Assembly: GCF_001514115.1 (NCBI RefSeq)
Contig: NZ_KQ948496.1
Span: 1 to 38,136 of the forward strand
DNA length: 38,136 bases
Origin: Streptomyces olivochromogenes
Lineage (GTDB): Bacteria > Actinomycetota > Actinomycetes > Streptomycetales > Streptomycetaceae
Reading direction: 5' to 3'
This document shows positions 8,811 through 17,471 of this stretch, one piece after another (position 1 is the stretch's first letter; the number at the start of each line of letters is the position of its first letter). The translations under genes were made by a program, and so were the position numbers. Under the pieces are notes generated by a model. The model was not told where the DNA came from and made no database searches. It was given only the letters and a program-made list of their open reading frames with translations.

Positions 8811-8988
8811 CTACACATGACCGGGACGCTGACGCACCCGCCTACAGAAGAGCCGGACTGCCTACACATCGCGGGGACAGGACGGCTCCTCCGAGCCACC
8901 GTACAGAGAGTCACCGGCGACTCGCTCGCAAGCCTGTCGTGCTCCACTCGCAAACTGTCGTGCTCCGTCACAACCAACGTCACAGTGG
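8811..8988. repeat. Repeat-rich intergenic region upstream of the alpha-polymerase gene
   Basis: CTACA-type units begin at 8811, 8842 and 8862, each followed by a C/G-rich GGGAC or CGGAC segment. At 8925 and 8947 two tandem copies of a 21-22-bp unit occur (CTCGCAAGC or CTCGCAAAC, then TGTCGTGCTCC). The second runs into GTCACAACCAACGTCACA (8967-8984), closely matching the layout at 7425-7463. The 400-bp gap 8694-9092 otherwise has no gene. A degenerate LexA-like half site TTCGAACA lies near 9012, of interest because the next gene is a damage-type polymerase, but its second half is poor. Confidence 0.5.
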
Positions 8989-9092
8989 CGGGGGCAGCAC
9001 CGATTCACTCTTTCGAACACTTGCGCGATTACGAGTTGTGGTGGATACCTGGAGAGGTCACAGGTCAGGGGAGGGACACGCGGAGACAGGAG

Positions 9093-10199
9093 GTGCGGAG
9101 CCGTGGATTTACTCATCTGCACGTCGCCTCCGGCTACTCCGCCCGCTACGGCGCCTCGCTCCCCCACACGCTTGTGCAGCGTGCTGTCGAGCGCGGGATG
9201 ACGACGCTCGCGCTGACCGACCGGGACACCGTGGCCGGCACGGTCCACTTCGCGAAGGCCGCGGCCGCCGCCGGCATCCGGCCCGTCTTCGGGGTCGACC
9301 TCGCGGTCGCTCCGGCCGCCGAGCCCGCTCCGGGCAGTGGGCGGCGTCGGACACCGGTCCGCGGCGGCGCCCATGTCACCGAGGCGCGGTGGCGCATCAC
9401 GCTGCTCGCACAGACCGCGGGCGGCTGGGCGCGGTTGTGCCGGATCGTGTCGGCCGCGCACGCGAGTCCGGTGGACGGCGTGCCACTCGCCGCGTGGCCG
9501 GTGCTCGAGGAGCACCTCGGTGACGGCCTGGTGGTGCTGCTCGGTCCTGCCTCCGAGCCGGTGGCCGCGCTCATGGCGGGCCGCCCGGATCTGGCAGAGC
9601 GCCTCCTCGCGCCGTGGCAGGCGATCGCCGGGCCGGGCCTGCGCCTGGAGGCCGTGCACCTGGGCCATACCGGCACTGGCGGTGCAGCTCGGCGACCAGC
9701 TCGGGATCCCGGTCGTCGTCTCGAACGCGGTGCGCTACGCCGATCCCGGACAGCACCGGCTGGCGGATGTGCTGGATGCGGCGCGGCTGCTGCGGCCGAT
9801 CGACCGGCGCGCTGTGGACGGCGGGGAGCGGTGGCTGAAGGGGACGGCGGAGATGACCGCGCTCGCCGTACGCATCGCGGAGGCGGCCGGCCACGGGTTG
9901 GAGCGTGCGGCGGCCCTGCTGGCCGAGACCGAGGAGACGGCGGCCTCATGCACCGTGGACCCGGTGCGCGATCTCGGGCTGGGCACCCCGCACTTCCCCG
10001 AGCCGCACGTGGTGGGCGCCGACCGAGCGCGAGGTGGGGCGATGCGGCTGCTGCGCCAGCGTTGCGAGGCCGGTATGACCGCCCGCGGCCTCGACACCGA
10101 TGCGGCCGCCGTACGACAGCTGGACTACGAGCTCGGCGTCATCGGGCGGCTCGGCTACGAGGGCTACTTCCTCGCGGTCGCCCAAGTCGTCGCGGACGT
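9093..10199 (+). pseudogene. DNA polymerase III alpha (DnaE2/ImuC-like), 5' part, interrupted
   Basis: The N-terminal 369 codons of a C-family polymerase. It opens with the PHP domain (GFTHLHVASGYSARYGAS, then TLALTDRDTVAGTVHFAKAA and GIRPVFGVDLAV) and continues to LDYELGVIGRLGYEGYFLAV, the segment before the palm. GTG 9093 is a plausible start, with GGAGA 8 nt upstream. At about 9669 the frame shifts: HLGHT is in one frame and ALAVQLGDQLGIPVVVSN in the next, with several expected residues missing, so a small deletion occurred there. At 10199 the Tn7-like transposon begins in the middle of a conserved Val codon; the gene resumes at 23482. Two independent lesions mean no full-length polymerase can be made. 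Confidence 0.85.
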
Positions 10200-10419
10200 T
10201 GTAGGTTCGCATTTCGCGTGTCCCTTTCTCATCGACGGCGACCCTTTTCTGGCCCAAGGGACAACGCAGTGGGACGAACGCCCGTCTGATCGTTCACTCG
10301 TCGTAGTGCGTTCCCGGTCCCGTTCTATGCAGCGGTCCCCTCCCGCTCGATCGTGGATACGTCGCAGCTGATCGAGACCGGGAGCTCTGCGCCCCGCTCT
10401 GGCTGCTCGGGGGTGGGGC
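10200..10419. repeat. tns-proximal transposon end with candidate TnsB-binding motifs
   Basis: Between the terminus and tnsAB, a motif close to GGGA(C)RACGC appears four times: on the minus strand at 10216-10226, on the plus strand at 10256-10267 and 10271-10281, and on the minus strand at 10306-10315. Two similar copies lie near the other end (minus 23400-23412, plus 23323-23330). Tn7-family ends carry several transposase-binding sites, normally in one orientation; the mixed orientation here weakens the case. The tnsAB promoter must also be within this stretch, but I cannot place it. Confidence 0.4.
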
Positions 10420-13400
10420 ATGTCGCGTGTGATCGGCGAAGTCTCGATGAGTCTCCGTCGCACGGACGGAGAGATCGACGAGGGCCTGGTCTGGTCGACA
10501 TCGGGCACCGACGTCTTCGAGCCCACCATCCCGTGGCGTACGTTCCGCTGGCGCAACGGGCAGAAGCACTACTCCGGCACGCACTGGTCTTCCACGATGC
10601 GTGACCACGTCGTCTACGAGTCCCGCCTTGAGCTGACACGCCTGCTTTACGCCGACTTCGACCAGGACGTGACGGCCGTCTTCGCCCAGCCGTTCCTCCT
10701 CACCACCACCGTGGACGGGCGAAAGCGTCGCCATGTCCCGGACTACCTCGTGCTGCGCGAGAAGGACGTTCCACTGGTCGTGGACGTCAAGCCGCGGCAC
10801 CTGCTCACCCGACCGAAGGTGAACTTCACGCTCGCCTGGGCACGCGAGGTCGCCCTGTCGCGCGGCTGGGACTTCGAAGTGTGGTCCGAGCCGCCAGTAG
10901 ACGAGTTGGCCAACCTGCGTTTCCTCTCGGGCTATCGCCGCGACTGGCTCTTCGACCAAGAACTGCTTGCGGAGATACGTCAGACGGATCTGCACGGGGC
11001 GACCCTGGGCGAGGCGTTTCACGCCTTCCCTCGACACCCCGGCTGGAAGGTACGGGCCGCCGTGCTGCGGCTGTTGTGGAGCCAGCACCTCGTGACCGAC
11101 CTGACGGAGGTCTTGTCCCAGCGGCACGTCCTGGGCCAGGGGCCGGCCACGGTGATCGGCTCCGGCCGACGCGACCTTCCTCATCCCGTCGACGAGGCCG
11201 AACTCGACGACGGTGACGACGAGCCGGTCTATCGCATGCGGGGATCTCGTTCGGGAGGACAGGTGAACGGAGCCGCGGTACGTGTCGGGGTGGGCACGAG
11301 GCTGAAGTACGACGGCGAAGTCGTCGTGGTGGAGGAGATGTTCGGCTCGGCCGCGGGCAACGAGCTCCTGGTCTGCGACGGGGCCGGCCGCAGGTTCCGT
11401 TTGTCTTTGCGGGTGGCGCTCTCCTCGGGCCGGGCCACGGTCATTGCGACCGGACCGGGACCGGAGGCCGACGATGACCGCGAGACGGCCTCGGTGCTGT
11501 TCGCTCTGCTCAGTAAGGGGGAGCTGGCCGAGGTCAGGGAGCGGGCCGCCCATGTCAACGAGGTTCTGACCGGCTTTCGTTCGGGCAGCGAGGAGGCGCC
11601 GGAGCCGGGCGAGCCACGGCCGCAGTACGCGGCCACGGTGCCCAAGCTGCAGCGGTACGAGGCGAAGGCCACCGAGCTGGGCGTGAGCGTGCGGACCATC
11701 AAGCGGTGGGTGCGCGCCTTCCTTCTCGACCGGGAGGCCGGGCTGGTGCACGGCGGCCCGGATCGCGGAAGCGGGGACATGGGCAAGCTGGGCCGGGCCG
11801 ATCGACGGTGGGTGGAGATGGCCCTGGAGATCATGGCCGAGCACGGAGAGGAGTCGGAGTCAAAGCCGACTCGCGCGAAGGTGATCCGCATGATCGGCCC
11901 GCGCTTGGTTGCCCGCTATGGCAAGGGCGAGGTGAAGCTGCCGACCCGGGCGACCGCGTACCGGTGGCTTGAGGAGCTGGAGCGGCGGCTGCCGACGTTC
12001 CGCCTCAGCACGAAACGCAACCGGGACATCGCCTCCCGGCCGCCGGGCGCGTATGGGAAGCTGCGGCCGACCAGGCCGGGCGAGTACCTGCTGATGGACA
12101 CCACGCGTCTGGACGTCTTCGCGATGGACCCGATCACGCTGAAGTGGGTGCAGGCCGAGCTGACCGTGGCGATGGACTGGTACGACCGCTGTGTCACGGG
12201 GATCCGGGTGACGCCGGTGTCCACGCAGTCCATCGACGTCGCGGCGGTTTTGTTCCAGACCTATCGTCCCCGGCCGCCGGGCAAGGGCTGGCCGTCGTGG
12301 GCGGTCTGGCCCGATCACGGCGTTCCCCACACTGTCTTCGTGGAGCGCGAGGCGCTGGAGGAGGACCCGGAGGGCGGGGGTGCGAAGGGGTCTGCGGGCC
12401 CGGCGCTGGTTCCCGAGACCATCGTGGTCGACCACGGGAAGCCGTACATCAGCGAGCACATCACCTCGGTGTGCCGGCGTCTTGGGCTGTCGATCCAGCC
12501 GGCTCGCCTGCGTACGGGCCGGGATAAGGGGCCGATCGAGAGATTTTTCAGGACCCTGCGTGAGGGCCTGCTGGAGTTGCTGCCCGGGTACAAGGGGCCG
12601 GATGTGTTCTCGCGGGGCGAGCGTCCGGAGGACGCCGCGTTCTTCTTCCTCCACGAGTTGGAGGCCATCATCCGTGAATGGGTGGCCTGCACATATCACC
12701 ACAGGCCGCATATGGGGCTCCTCGACGCGAACGTGCCGGGCCAGCAGCTGTCGCCGGCGATGATGTTCGAGCATGGGATTGCCCGTGCCGGGTACATCGA
12801 GGTGCCCCGCGACCCCGCGCTCGGCTTCGAGTTCCTCAAGACCGAGTGGAAGCCGCTGCATCACTACGGCGTCGAGATCCGCAAGTGCCGCTACAACGGC
12901 CCCGGTTTGGACGGCTACCGGGGCGAGAGCAGCGAGTACACCGGGGTGAAGGCCAAGGGCATGTGGCCCATCCAGGTCGACCCGGACAACATCAACTACA
13001 TCTACTTCCGGCGCCCGGACACCCGCCGCTGGCACGCCCTGGAGTGGGAACACGCGCCGGCGCTGAAGTTCCCGATCAGCGAGGGAGCCATCGAGCTCGC
13101 CCGGAAGCTGGCGGGCGAGAAGTCGCCCTTCCTCGACGACGAGGCGGCGGTCGCCGAGCTGCTGGAACGGTGGCACCTGGGACTGGGGCTGACGTTGCCG
13201 GAGCGACGTCTTGCCCTGCGCCAAGCCCGTGAACAGTCCGCCTTCGACCTGCCGGAAACCGTGTGGGACGACGTCCGCGCGCTGCCGTCCGTCGCCCGGA
13301 TCCTGGCCGCCGGCGAGGACGAAGACGATGACGCGGAGGATCCCCAGGCGGGCGAGGACGAGCCGTACGAGGGCTCGGTGCCCAGCGACGACGACGAGGA

Positions 13401-13464
13401 CGACGAACTCGAGGGCCCCGATGACGACGGGGACTTCTACGACGATGCCCTGGAGGACGCGTGA
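10420..13464 (+). CDS. tnsAB: TnsA-TnsB fusion transposase
   Basis: 1014 residues combining both Tn7 strand-cleaving activities. Residues about 50-200 are a TnsA-like endonuclease: YESRLE (Glu67), VPDYLV (Asp108) and VVDVKPR (Asp122/Lys124) fit the restriction-enzyme-type active site that cuts the 5' ends. Residues about 410-530 contain helix-turn-helix DNA-binding segments (LGVSVRTIKRWVRAF and PTRATAYRWLEELERR). Residues about 550-770 are the RNase H-fold integrase: Asp560 (YLLMDTTRLDVF), Asp671 (IVVDHGKPYISEH) and Glu707 (KGPIERFFRTL), which cut and join the 3' ends. The last 50 residues are almost entirely Asp/Glu, perhaps a contact with TnsC. ATG 10420 follows GGGGTGGGG; ATG 10447 is an alternative. 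Its stop overlaps the tnsC start. In canonical Tn7 these are two genes. Confidence 0.92.
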   Translation: MSRVIGEVSMSLRRTDGEIDEGLVWSTSGTDVFEPTIPWRTFRWRNGQKHYSGTHWSSTMRDHVVYESRLELTRLLYADFDQDVTAVFAQPFLLTTTVDGRKRRHVPDYLVLREKDVPLVVDVKPRHLLTRPKVNFTLAWAREVALSRGWDFEVWSEPPVDELANLRFLSGYRRDWLFDQELLAEIRQTDLHGATLGEAFHAFPRHPGWKVRAAVLRLLWSQHLVTDLTEVLSQRHVLGQGPATVIGSGRRDLPHPVDEAELDDGDDEPVYRMRGSRSGGQVNGAAVRVGVGTRLKYDGEVVVVEEMFGSAAGNELLVCDGAGRRFRLSLRVALSSGRATVIATGPGPEADDDRETASVLFALLSKGELAEVRERAAHVNEVLTGFRSGSEEAPEPGEPRPQYAATVPKLQRYEAKATELGVSVRTIKRWVRAFLLDREAGLVHGGPDRGSGDMGKLGRADRRWVEMALEIMAEHGEESESKPTRAKVIRMIGPRLVARYGKGEVKLPTRATAYRWLEELERRLPTFRLSTKRNRDIASRPPGAYGKLRPTRPGEYLLMDTTRLDVFAMDPITLKWVQAELTVAMDWYDRCVTGIRVTPVSTQSIDVAAVLFQTYRPRPPGKGWPSWAVWPDHGVPHTVFVEREALEEDPEGGGAKGSAGPALVPETIVVDHGKPYISEHITSVCRRLGLSIQPARLRTGRDKGPIERFFRTLREGLLELLPGYKGPDVFSRGERPEDAAFFFLHELEAIIREWVACTYHHRPHMGLLDANVPGQQLSPAMMFEHGIARAGYIEVPRDPALGFEFLKTEWKPLHHYGVEIRKCRYNGPGLDGYRGESSEYTGVKAKGMWPIQVDPDNINYIYFRRPDTRRWHALEWEHAPALKFPISEGAIELARKLAGEKSPFLDDEAAVAELLERWHLGLGLTLPERRLALRQAREQSAFDLPETVWDDVRALPSVARILAAGEDEDDDAEDPQAGEDEPYEGSVPSDDDEDDELEGPDDDGDFYDDALEDA

Positions 13465-14603
13465 CGCTACCCCGCCCCGAGAACCCGCCGCTGGACAACC
13501 TCACTCTCTCCCGCAAGGAGGGCCTTCGCGCTCTTGCCGAGGCGCCGAAGCGGCAGCCGCCGGAGCTGCTCACCCTCAAACAGAAGGCGGACCTGGGCGA
13601 GGCGGCACTTGTGGAGTACGAGCAGGGCCGGAGCGTCTGGCATGCCAACCTGGGGCCGATCGGCACGCCGCAACTCAAGGCGCTGCACGAAGACTTGCGG
13701 GACATCATCGACAGCAATCAGCAGGACGGCGACCAGGCCAAGGGCGCTGTGGCGGTGGACGCCTTCCCGGGACTCGGCAAGACCACCGCGGTCCTGGACT
13801 TCGTGCTGAAGTATCACCGGCGGGTGATCGAGCGGGAGGGCGCGTTCACCGCTTCCGGACACGAGCGGTGGCCGGTCTGCCGGGTCGGCCTGACCAGCAA
13901 CATTGGCATGAAGGACTTCAACCGGTCGCTGCTGGAGTATTTCGCGCACCCCGGCCGCAAGACCGGCACCGCCACGCTCTTCGCGCAGCGCGCCCTGGAC
14001 TGCGTGTTGGAATGCGAGACACGCATCTTGGTCATCGATGACCTGCACTTCCTGAAGTGGCATGACCGCAATGGGACCGAGGTCAGCAACCACTTCAAGT
14101 ACATCGCGAACGAGTTCCCCGTCACGATCATCTTCATCGGTGTGGAGCTGGGCAATCGTGGCCTGTACTCCGAGGCCAACCCCTGCGGAAACATCACCAT
14201 CGCGCAGACCGCGCGGCGCACCACCCCGCTGACGATGGAGCCGTTCGTCGTCACCAACGACAAGCACCGTCATGAGTGGCGCAGCTTGCTGCTCGCCCTG
14301 GAGCAGCGGATCGTGCTGTGCCGGAAGTTCCCCGGCATGCTCGCGGACGAGCTGTCCGATTACCTCTACATCCGCTCTACCGGCCACATCGGTTCGCTGA
14401 TGACGCTGATCAACCGGGGATGTCAGCGCGCGGCCCGCACCGGCATCGAGCTCTTGGACGAGGAACTCCTCGACCAGGTCAAGCTGGACGCGGCGGCGGA
14501 GCGGGCGCGCAAGGCGCTCGCGAAGAAGTTCGCCCGCGGACGGATGACGACCCGGCCGCGCTCCCGGACCGCAAAGGCCGCCGCGAGGGTGACCGTTACA
14601 TGA
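13461..14603 (+). CDS. tnsC: TnsC-like AAA+ ATPase
   Basis: 380 residues. Walker A is FPGLGKTTAVLDF (residues 102-114), Walker B is RILVIDDLHFLKW (188-200), and a sensor-type strand TIIFIGVELGNRG follows. TnsC links the target selector to the transposase and forms ATP-dependent filaments on target DNA. The GTG start (13461) overlaps the tnsAB stop in GTGA, and its own TGA overlaps the tniQ start in ATGA, so all three proteins are translationally coupled. The N-terminal 80 residues, before the ATPase core, probably contact TniQ or DNA. The C-terminus is a basic tail (RPRSRTAKAAARVTV), possibly DNA-binding or touching the acidic tail of TnsAB. The frame is intact. Confidence 0.9.
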   Translation: MTLPRPENPPLDNLTLSRKEGLRALAEAPKRQPPELLTLKQKADLGEAALVEYEQGRSVWHANLGPIGTPQLKALHEDLRDIIDSNQQDGDQAKGAVAVDAFPGLGKTTAVLDFVLKYHRRVIEREGAFTASGHERWPVCRVGLTSNIGMKDFNRSLLEYFAHPGRKTGTATLFAQRALDCVLECETRILVIDDLHFLKWHDRNGTEVSNHFKYIANEFPVTIIFIGVELGNRGLYSEANPCGNITIAQTARRTTPLTMEPFVVTNDKHRHEWRSLLLALEQRIVLCRKFPGMLADELSDYLYIRSTGHIGSLMTLINRGCQRAARTGIELLDEELLDQVKLDAAAERARKALAKKFARGRMTTRPRSRTAKAAARVTVT

Positions 14604-16744
14604 CGCTGATGAGAACGCTGCCGCTGCGGGTTGAACCCGTTCCCGGTGAAGCGCTCGACTCATGGCTGGAGGCGGTGAGCCGTCAGTTGCGAACCCCGTG
14701 GAACGATCTCCTGCCTGATCTCGGACTCAGTGACCTGCGGCAGCATCCTCAGAAGCATCCCTCGTGGCTGACTCTGCTCCCCGACGCGGAAGCCGCAGCC
14801 CTATCCGCAGCCACTGGTGTCGAGCCCGCCCGGCTCCGCCGGATGACTCTTGCCCACTACGACGGTCGGGCCCTGGTTGTCGAACCCAAACCACGCATGA
14901 TCCACCCGCGGCGTTTGTGGGGGCGTTCACGAGGGTCCTTCTTCTGCCCGGACTGCCTTCGCGAGAACGGCGGCCGATGGCTGCTGCGCTGGCGTCTGGG
15001 CTGGTCCTTCGCCTGCGTAAAGCACCGTCGGCTGCTCGGCGACCAGTGCCCTGTGTGCTGCCGGATGCCGCGTCTTCAGCCCTATCCGGCAAGTCACTTA
15101 TCCGAGCCGAGCCGGTGCATGAACTCCCTGGCCGGGCAGGCGCGAACGCGCGGCCGGGCAGCTCTCCGATGCGGCCATCCGCTCACAGAAGTGCCGCACT
15201 GCTATCTGCCCGACGGGCACCGGGCCCTACTCGCCCAGCAGATGCTGAACCAGATCATCACCCGCGACCTTGCCGACATGGGCCTCTACGCGGAGCATCC
15301 ACAGAACGCGATCACCGCGCTGGGCGACTTCAAGGCGCTTGCCTGCCGGGTCATCAACAGAGCCACACGACAGCACCTGACCGGCGTGCTGCCCGACGAC
15401 CTCGTCGAGCTCGGCGCACACCTTCTGCCAGCAGAGCTACCCCGGGACGCTCAGACCCCGTCGCGGGACGGCGGCAAGGCCCCGTCCCGATCCGCCGTCA
15501 CCGCCGTTTCCCTGACGGCGGCAGCGGAAATCCTGGCTCAACCTGATGTGCACGCGGCCGGCGAGGCGATGCGCTGGCTCATCAGCATCTACTACCCCAC
15601 GAAGCCGCCGAGCCCCGCCCACGTACGGCCCTGGGGCGAAGGATGCAGTCCCGTCCTGAATGCCGTCATCATCAAGGCTCTTCAGCCCACGATGCAGCGT
15701 GGATCCGTCCTTCGCTACCGCACCGGATCAAGCCTGCCCGGCACTTACATGCACGTCACTGCCGCTGCAGGACGGGCGAAGAGGCTCCCGGGCCTGATGT
15801 GGGGCCGGTGGGCATTGAGGATGCTGCCACCGAAAGGGTTCAATGTGCGAACGGTGCAGGTGGCGCTGCCTTGCCTCATCCTGCAGACCGGCAACACCCT
15901 CACCCACCCCCGGGCAGCAAAGATCCTGGGCGATGCCAGCACCCAGGAGAGCAACTTCCGGGTCCTGCACGCCCTGCAGAACAACCCGCGCTGGCCCGAC
16001 ACCCAGCGAGCCCTGCTCCGACTGGCCGAGCATCTGGACCACACCCCACCCCCCATCGACTACCAACGCCGCCGCGAGCTCAACTACAGCGACGTGCTGC
16101 CCGAAGAGGACTGGCACCGGTTCTGTCACGCCGCCCAGGCAGCTGTGGGCCAAGGCCCCCGCTACCTCGTCACCCGGTGCTACCTGATCGAACGGATCAG
16201 CGCCATGCCGGTAGGACTCGCTCCTGAGCTGCGCAGCCAACTCTCCGGCTTCCCCGCCACCTTGACGCCGCAGTTCGTAGCCGAACTCGAGGCAACAGCC
16301 CACGCATTTCTGACCCGCTGCGGAATCAGCGAGCCCACGGTGTGGAAGCCCCCGGTGAAACTCCTCGACGGCCTGGCCCTGCCCGGCTTCGACCCGGCAG
16401 CAGTACAGGCCCGGGACATTCATGAGCTGATGCGGAAACAGGGCCTGACCGCCGCCCAGACCGCCGACCGGCTGGGCACCTCCTCCCACGTGATCCACCA
16501 CATCCTTGAGCGAGTGCCTCTCGCGCAGAACCTGTACCAGGCACGGCTCGCCGGAACGAAGCGCGAGGAACTCAAACGCCGCCTGCCCAGGGTGGTGTTG
16601 GCGCAGCTCGGACGGCGCTACTCCGAGGCAGAGATCGCCCGCCGCTTCAGCGTGAGCAATCACATGGTCGCGGCGCTCCGCAAGGAATACGGGCTGCCAG
16701 CACCGCCGCGGGGCAACCGTGCCGTTCTGGCAACGGACCCCTAA
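14600..16744 (+). CDS. tniQ: TniQ/TnsD-like target-site selector
   Basis: 714 residues from ATG 14600, overlapping the tnsC stop by 4 nt. The N-terminus (LPLRVEPVPGEALDSWLEAVSRQL) is the standard TniQ opening. The TniQ zinc site is present: Cys116/Cys119 (FFCPDC), Cys139/His142 (FACVKH), Cys150/Cys153 (QCPVC). The large C-terminal extension makes it TnsD-like rather than a short TniQ, and it ends in two helix-turn-helix segments: LTAAQTADRLGTSSHVIHHI (616-635) and YSEAEIARRFSVSNHMVAAL (about 674-695). In Tn7, TnsD uses its C-terminal part to bind a fixed chromosomal site. Here the insertion lies in a polymerase alpha-subunit gene, so recognition of that coding sequence is a reasonable but untested inference. 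No TnsE gene is visible. Confidence 0.88.
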   Translation: MTLMRTLPLRVEPVPGEALDSWLEAVSRQLRTPWNDLLPDLGLSDLRQHPQKHPSWLTLLPDAEAAALSAATGVEPARLRRMTLAHYDGRALVVEPKPRMIHPRRLWGRSRGSFFCPDCLRENGGRWLLRWRLGWSFACVKHRRLLGDQCPVCCRMPRLQPYPASHLSEPSRCMNSLAGQARTRGRAALRCGHPLTEVPHCYLPDGHRALLAQQMLNQIITRDLADMGLYAEHPQNAITALGDFKALACRVINRATRQHLTGVLPDDLVELGAHLLPAELPRDAQTPSRDGGKAPSRSAVTAVSLTAAAEILAQPDVHAAGEAMRWLISIYYPTKPPSPAHVRPWGEGCSPVLNAVIIKALQPTMQRGSVLRYRTGSSLPGTYMHVTAAAGRAKRLPGLMWGRWALRMLPPKGFNVRTVQVALPCLILQTGNTLTHPRAAKILGDASTQESNFRVLHALQNNPRWPDTQRALLRLAEHLDHTPPPIDYQRRRELNYSDVLPEEDWHRFCHAAQAAVGQGPRYLVTRCYLIERISAMPVGLAPELRSQLSGFPATLTPQFVAELEATAHAFLTRCGISEPTVWKPPVKLLDGLALPGFDPAAVQARDIHELMRKQGLTAAQTADRLGTSSHVIHHILERVPLAQNLYQARLAGTKREELKRRLPRVVLAQLGRRYSEAEIARRFSVSNHMVAALRKEYGLPAPPRGNRAVLATDP

Positions 16745-16863
16745 GGCCCGCCGGCGAGGACGACGAGGAGTGCGGGACTCCGATCCTTCGACGCCTTCGG
16801 CATCGACATCTGCGGCTGATCCAGGCATGACTGCACCTCCTGTTGCCGCCGGCGGTGTCCGGG

Positions 16864-17170
16864 CCAGGATCCGGATCATGCTGGTGAGCAGCGAGGACGC
16901 GGCGCGCAGCCGCTTGCTGTAGCCGGACTGCTGGAGCACGTAGGGGAAGAGGTGGCCGAAGTCCGCCCCGACACGGCGCAGCCAGCGCCGCTCGGAAATG
17001 TAACCGAGCAGCGCTGACGTGACCGCGAGGGTGACCAGTTCGGCGTCGTCACTGAGTGTGGGTGCGATCCCGACGGCGGGCCGACACGGGGCCAGCCACG
17101 GCGAAGCCTTCAACTCGTCGTCGATCCGGGCATAGAGTGCCGTTGCGAGGGTGTCCAGGTCTGTCTTCAC
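16864..17170 (-). pseudogene. IS982-family transposase, N-terminal remnant
   Basis: About 102 residues of an IS982-type transposase N-terminus: MKTDLDTLATALYARIDDEL, then PTLSDDAELVTLAVTSALLGYISERRWLRRVG and FPYVLQQSGYSKRLRAASSLLTSMIRILA. Intact members continue with a catalytic region beginning 'D..W..D'; here homology stops at about 16864 and the frame runs on as nonsense, antisense to tniQ. The catalytic domain is absent, so it cannot transpose. It lies between the tns operon and the cargo, which suggests that insertion and deletion helped shape the cargo region. The 16745-16863 stretch shows nothing further. Confidence 0.7.
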
Positions 17171-17256
17171 ACACTGACATTGGACGCCCTCGTCTCATGT
17201 CCGCAGGCCATCCCTCGAACCCAATCATCTAGCCATCGAGGACGGACTGGCCTGCC

Positions 17257-17442
17257 TCAGCCCGAGTCCGGCGCCTGGGTGTCGTCGGATGCGGTACTGG
17301 TCCCCGAGGGCCCGGGCGGTGGGTTGGCAGGCTTCTGCGGCGCGATCCGGGCGGTTACCGTACGGGTGTCTTGTAGGTCTCGGACGTCGCCGAACTCGCG
17401 CTCAACGCGCTTGCGGCGGCGGAAGGGCCAGATACCTCTCAT
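17257..17442 (-). CDS. Small hypothetical protein of the CHAT cargo operon
   Basis: 61 residues. GAGGAG lies 8 nt before ATG 17442, an unusually good ribosome-binding site, and the gene follows the DUF6338 gene by 29 bp in the same direction. The N-terminus is basic (MRGIWPFRRRKRVERE); the rest is Pro/Ser/Thr/Asp-rich and probably disordered (PANPPPGPSGTSTASDD). There is no membrane segment. I do not recognise the family. Position and signals suggest it belongs to the CHAT operon, for example as a small regulatory or substrate protein, but that is inference. The CHAT protease could be tested against it. Confidence 0.6.
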   Translation of the reverse strand: MRGIWPFRRRKRVEREFGDVRDLQDTRTVTARIAPQKPANPPPGPSGTSTASDDTQAPDSG

Positions 17443-17471
17443 TGCGGCGTCTCCTCATTGTCGGGGTGTGA

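Noticed and set aside
9010..9030. LexA (SOS) box upstream of the polymerase operon
   Set aside because: Only one half (TCGAAC) matches; the other half has too many mismatches for a confident call.
8817..9092. N-terminal extension of the alpha-polymerase gene
   Set aside because: The open frame crosses repeats and has no family similarity; the PHP domain begins just after GTG 9093.
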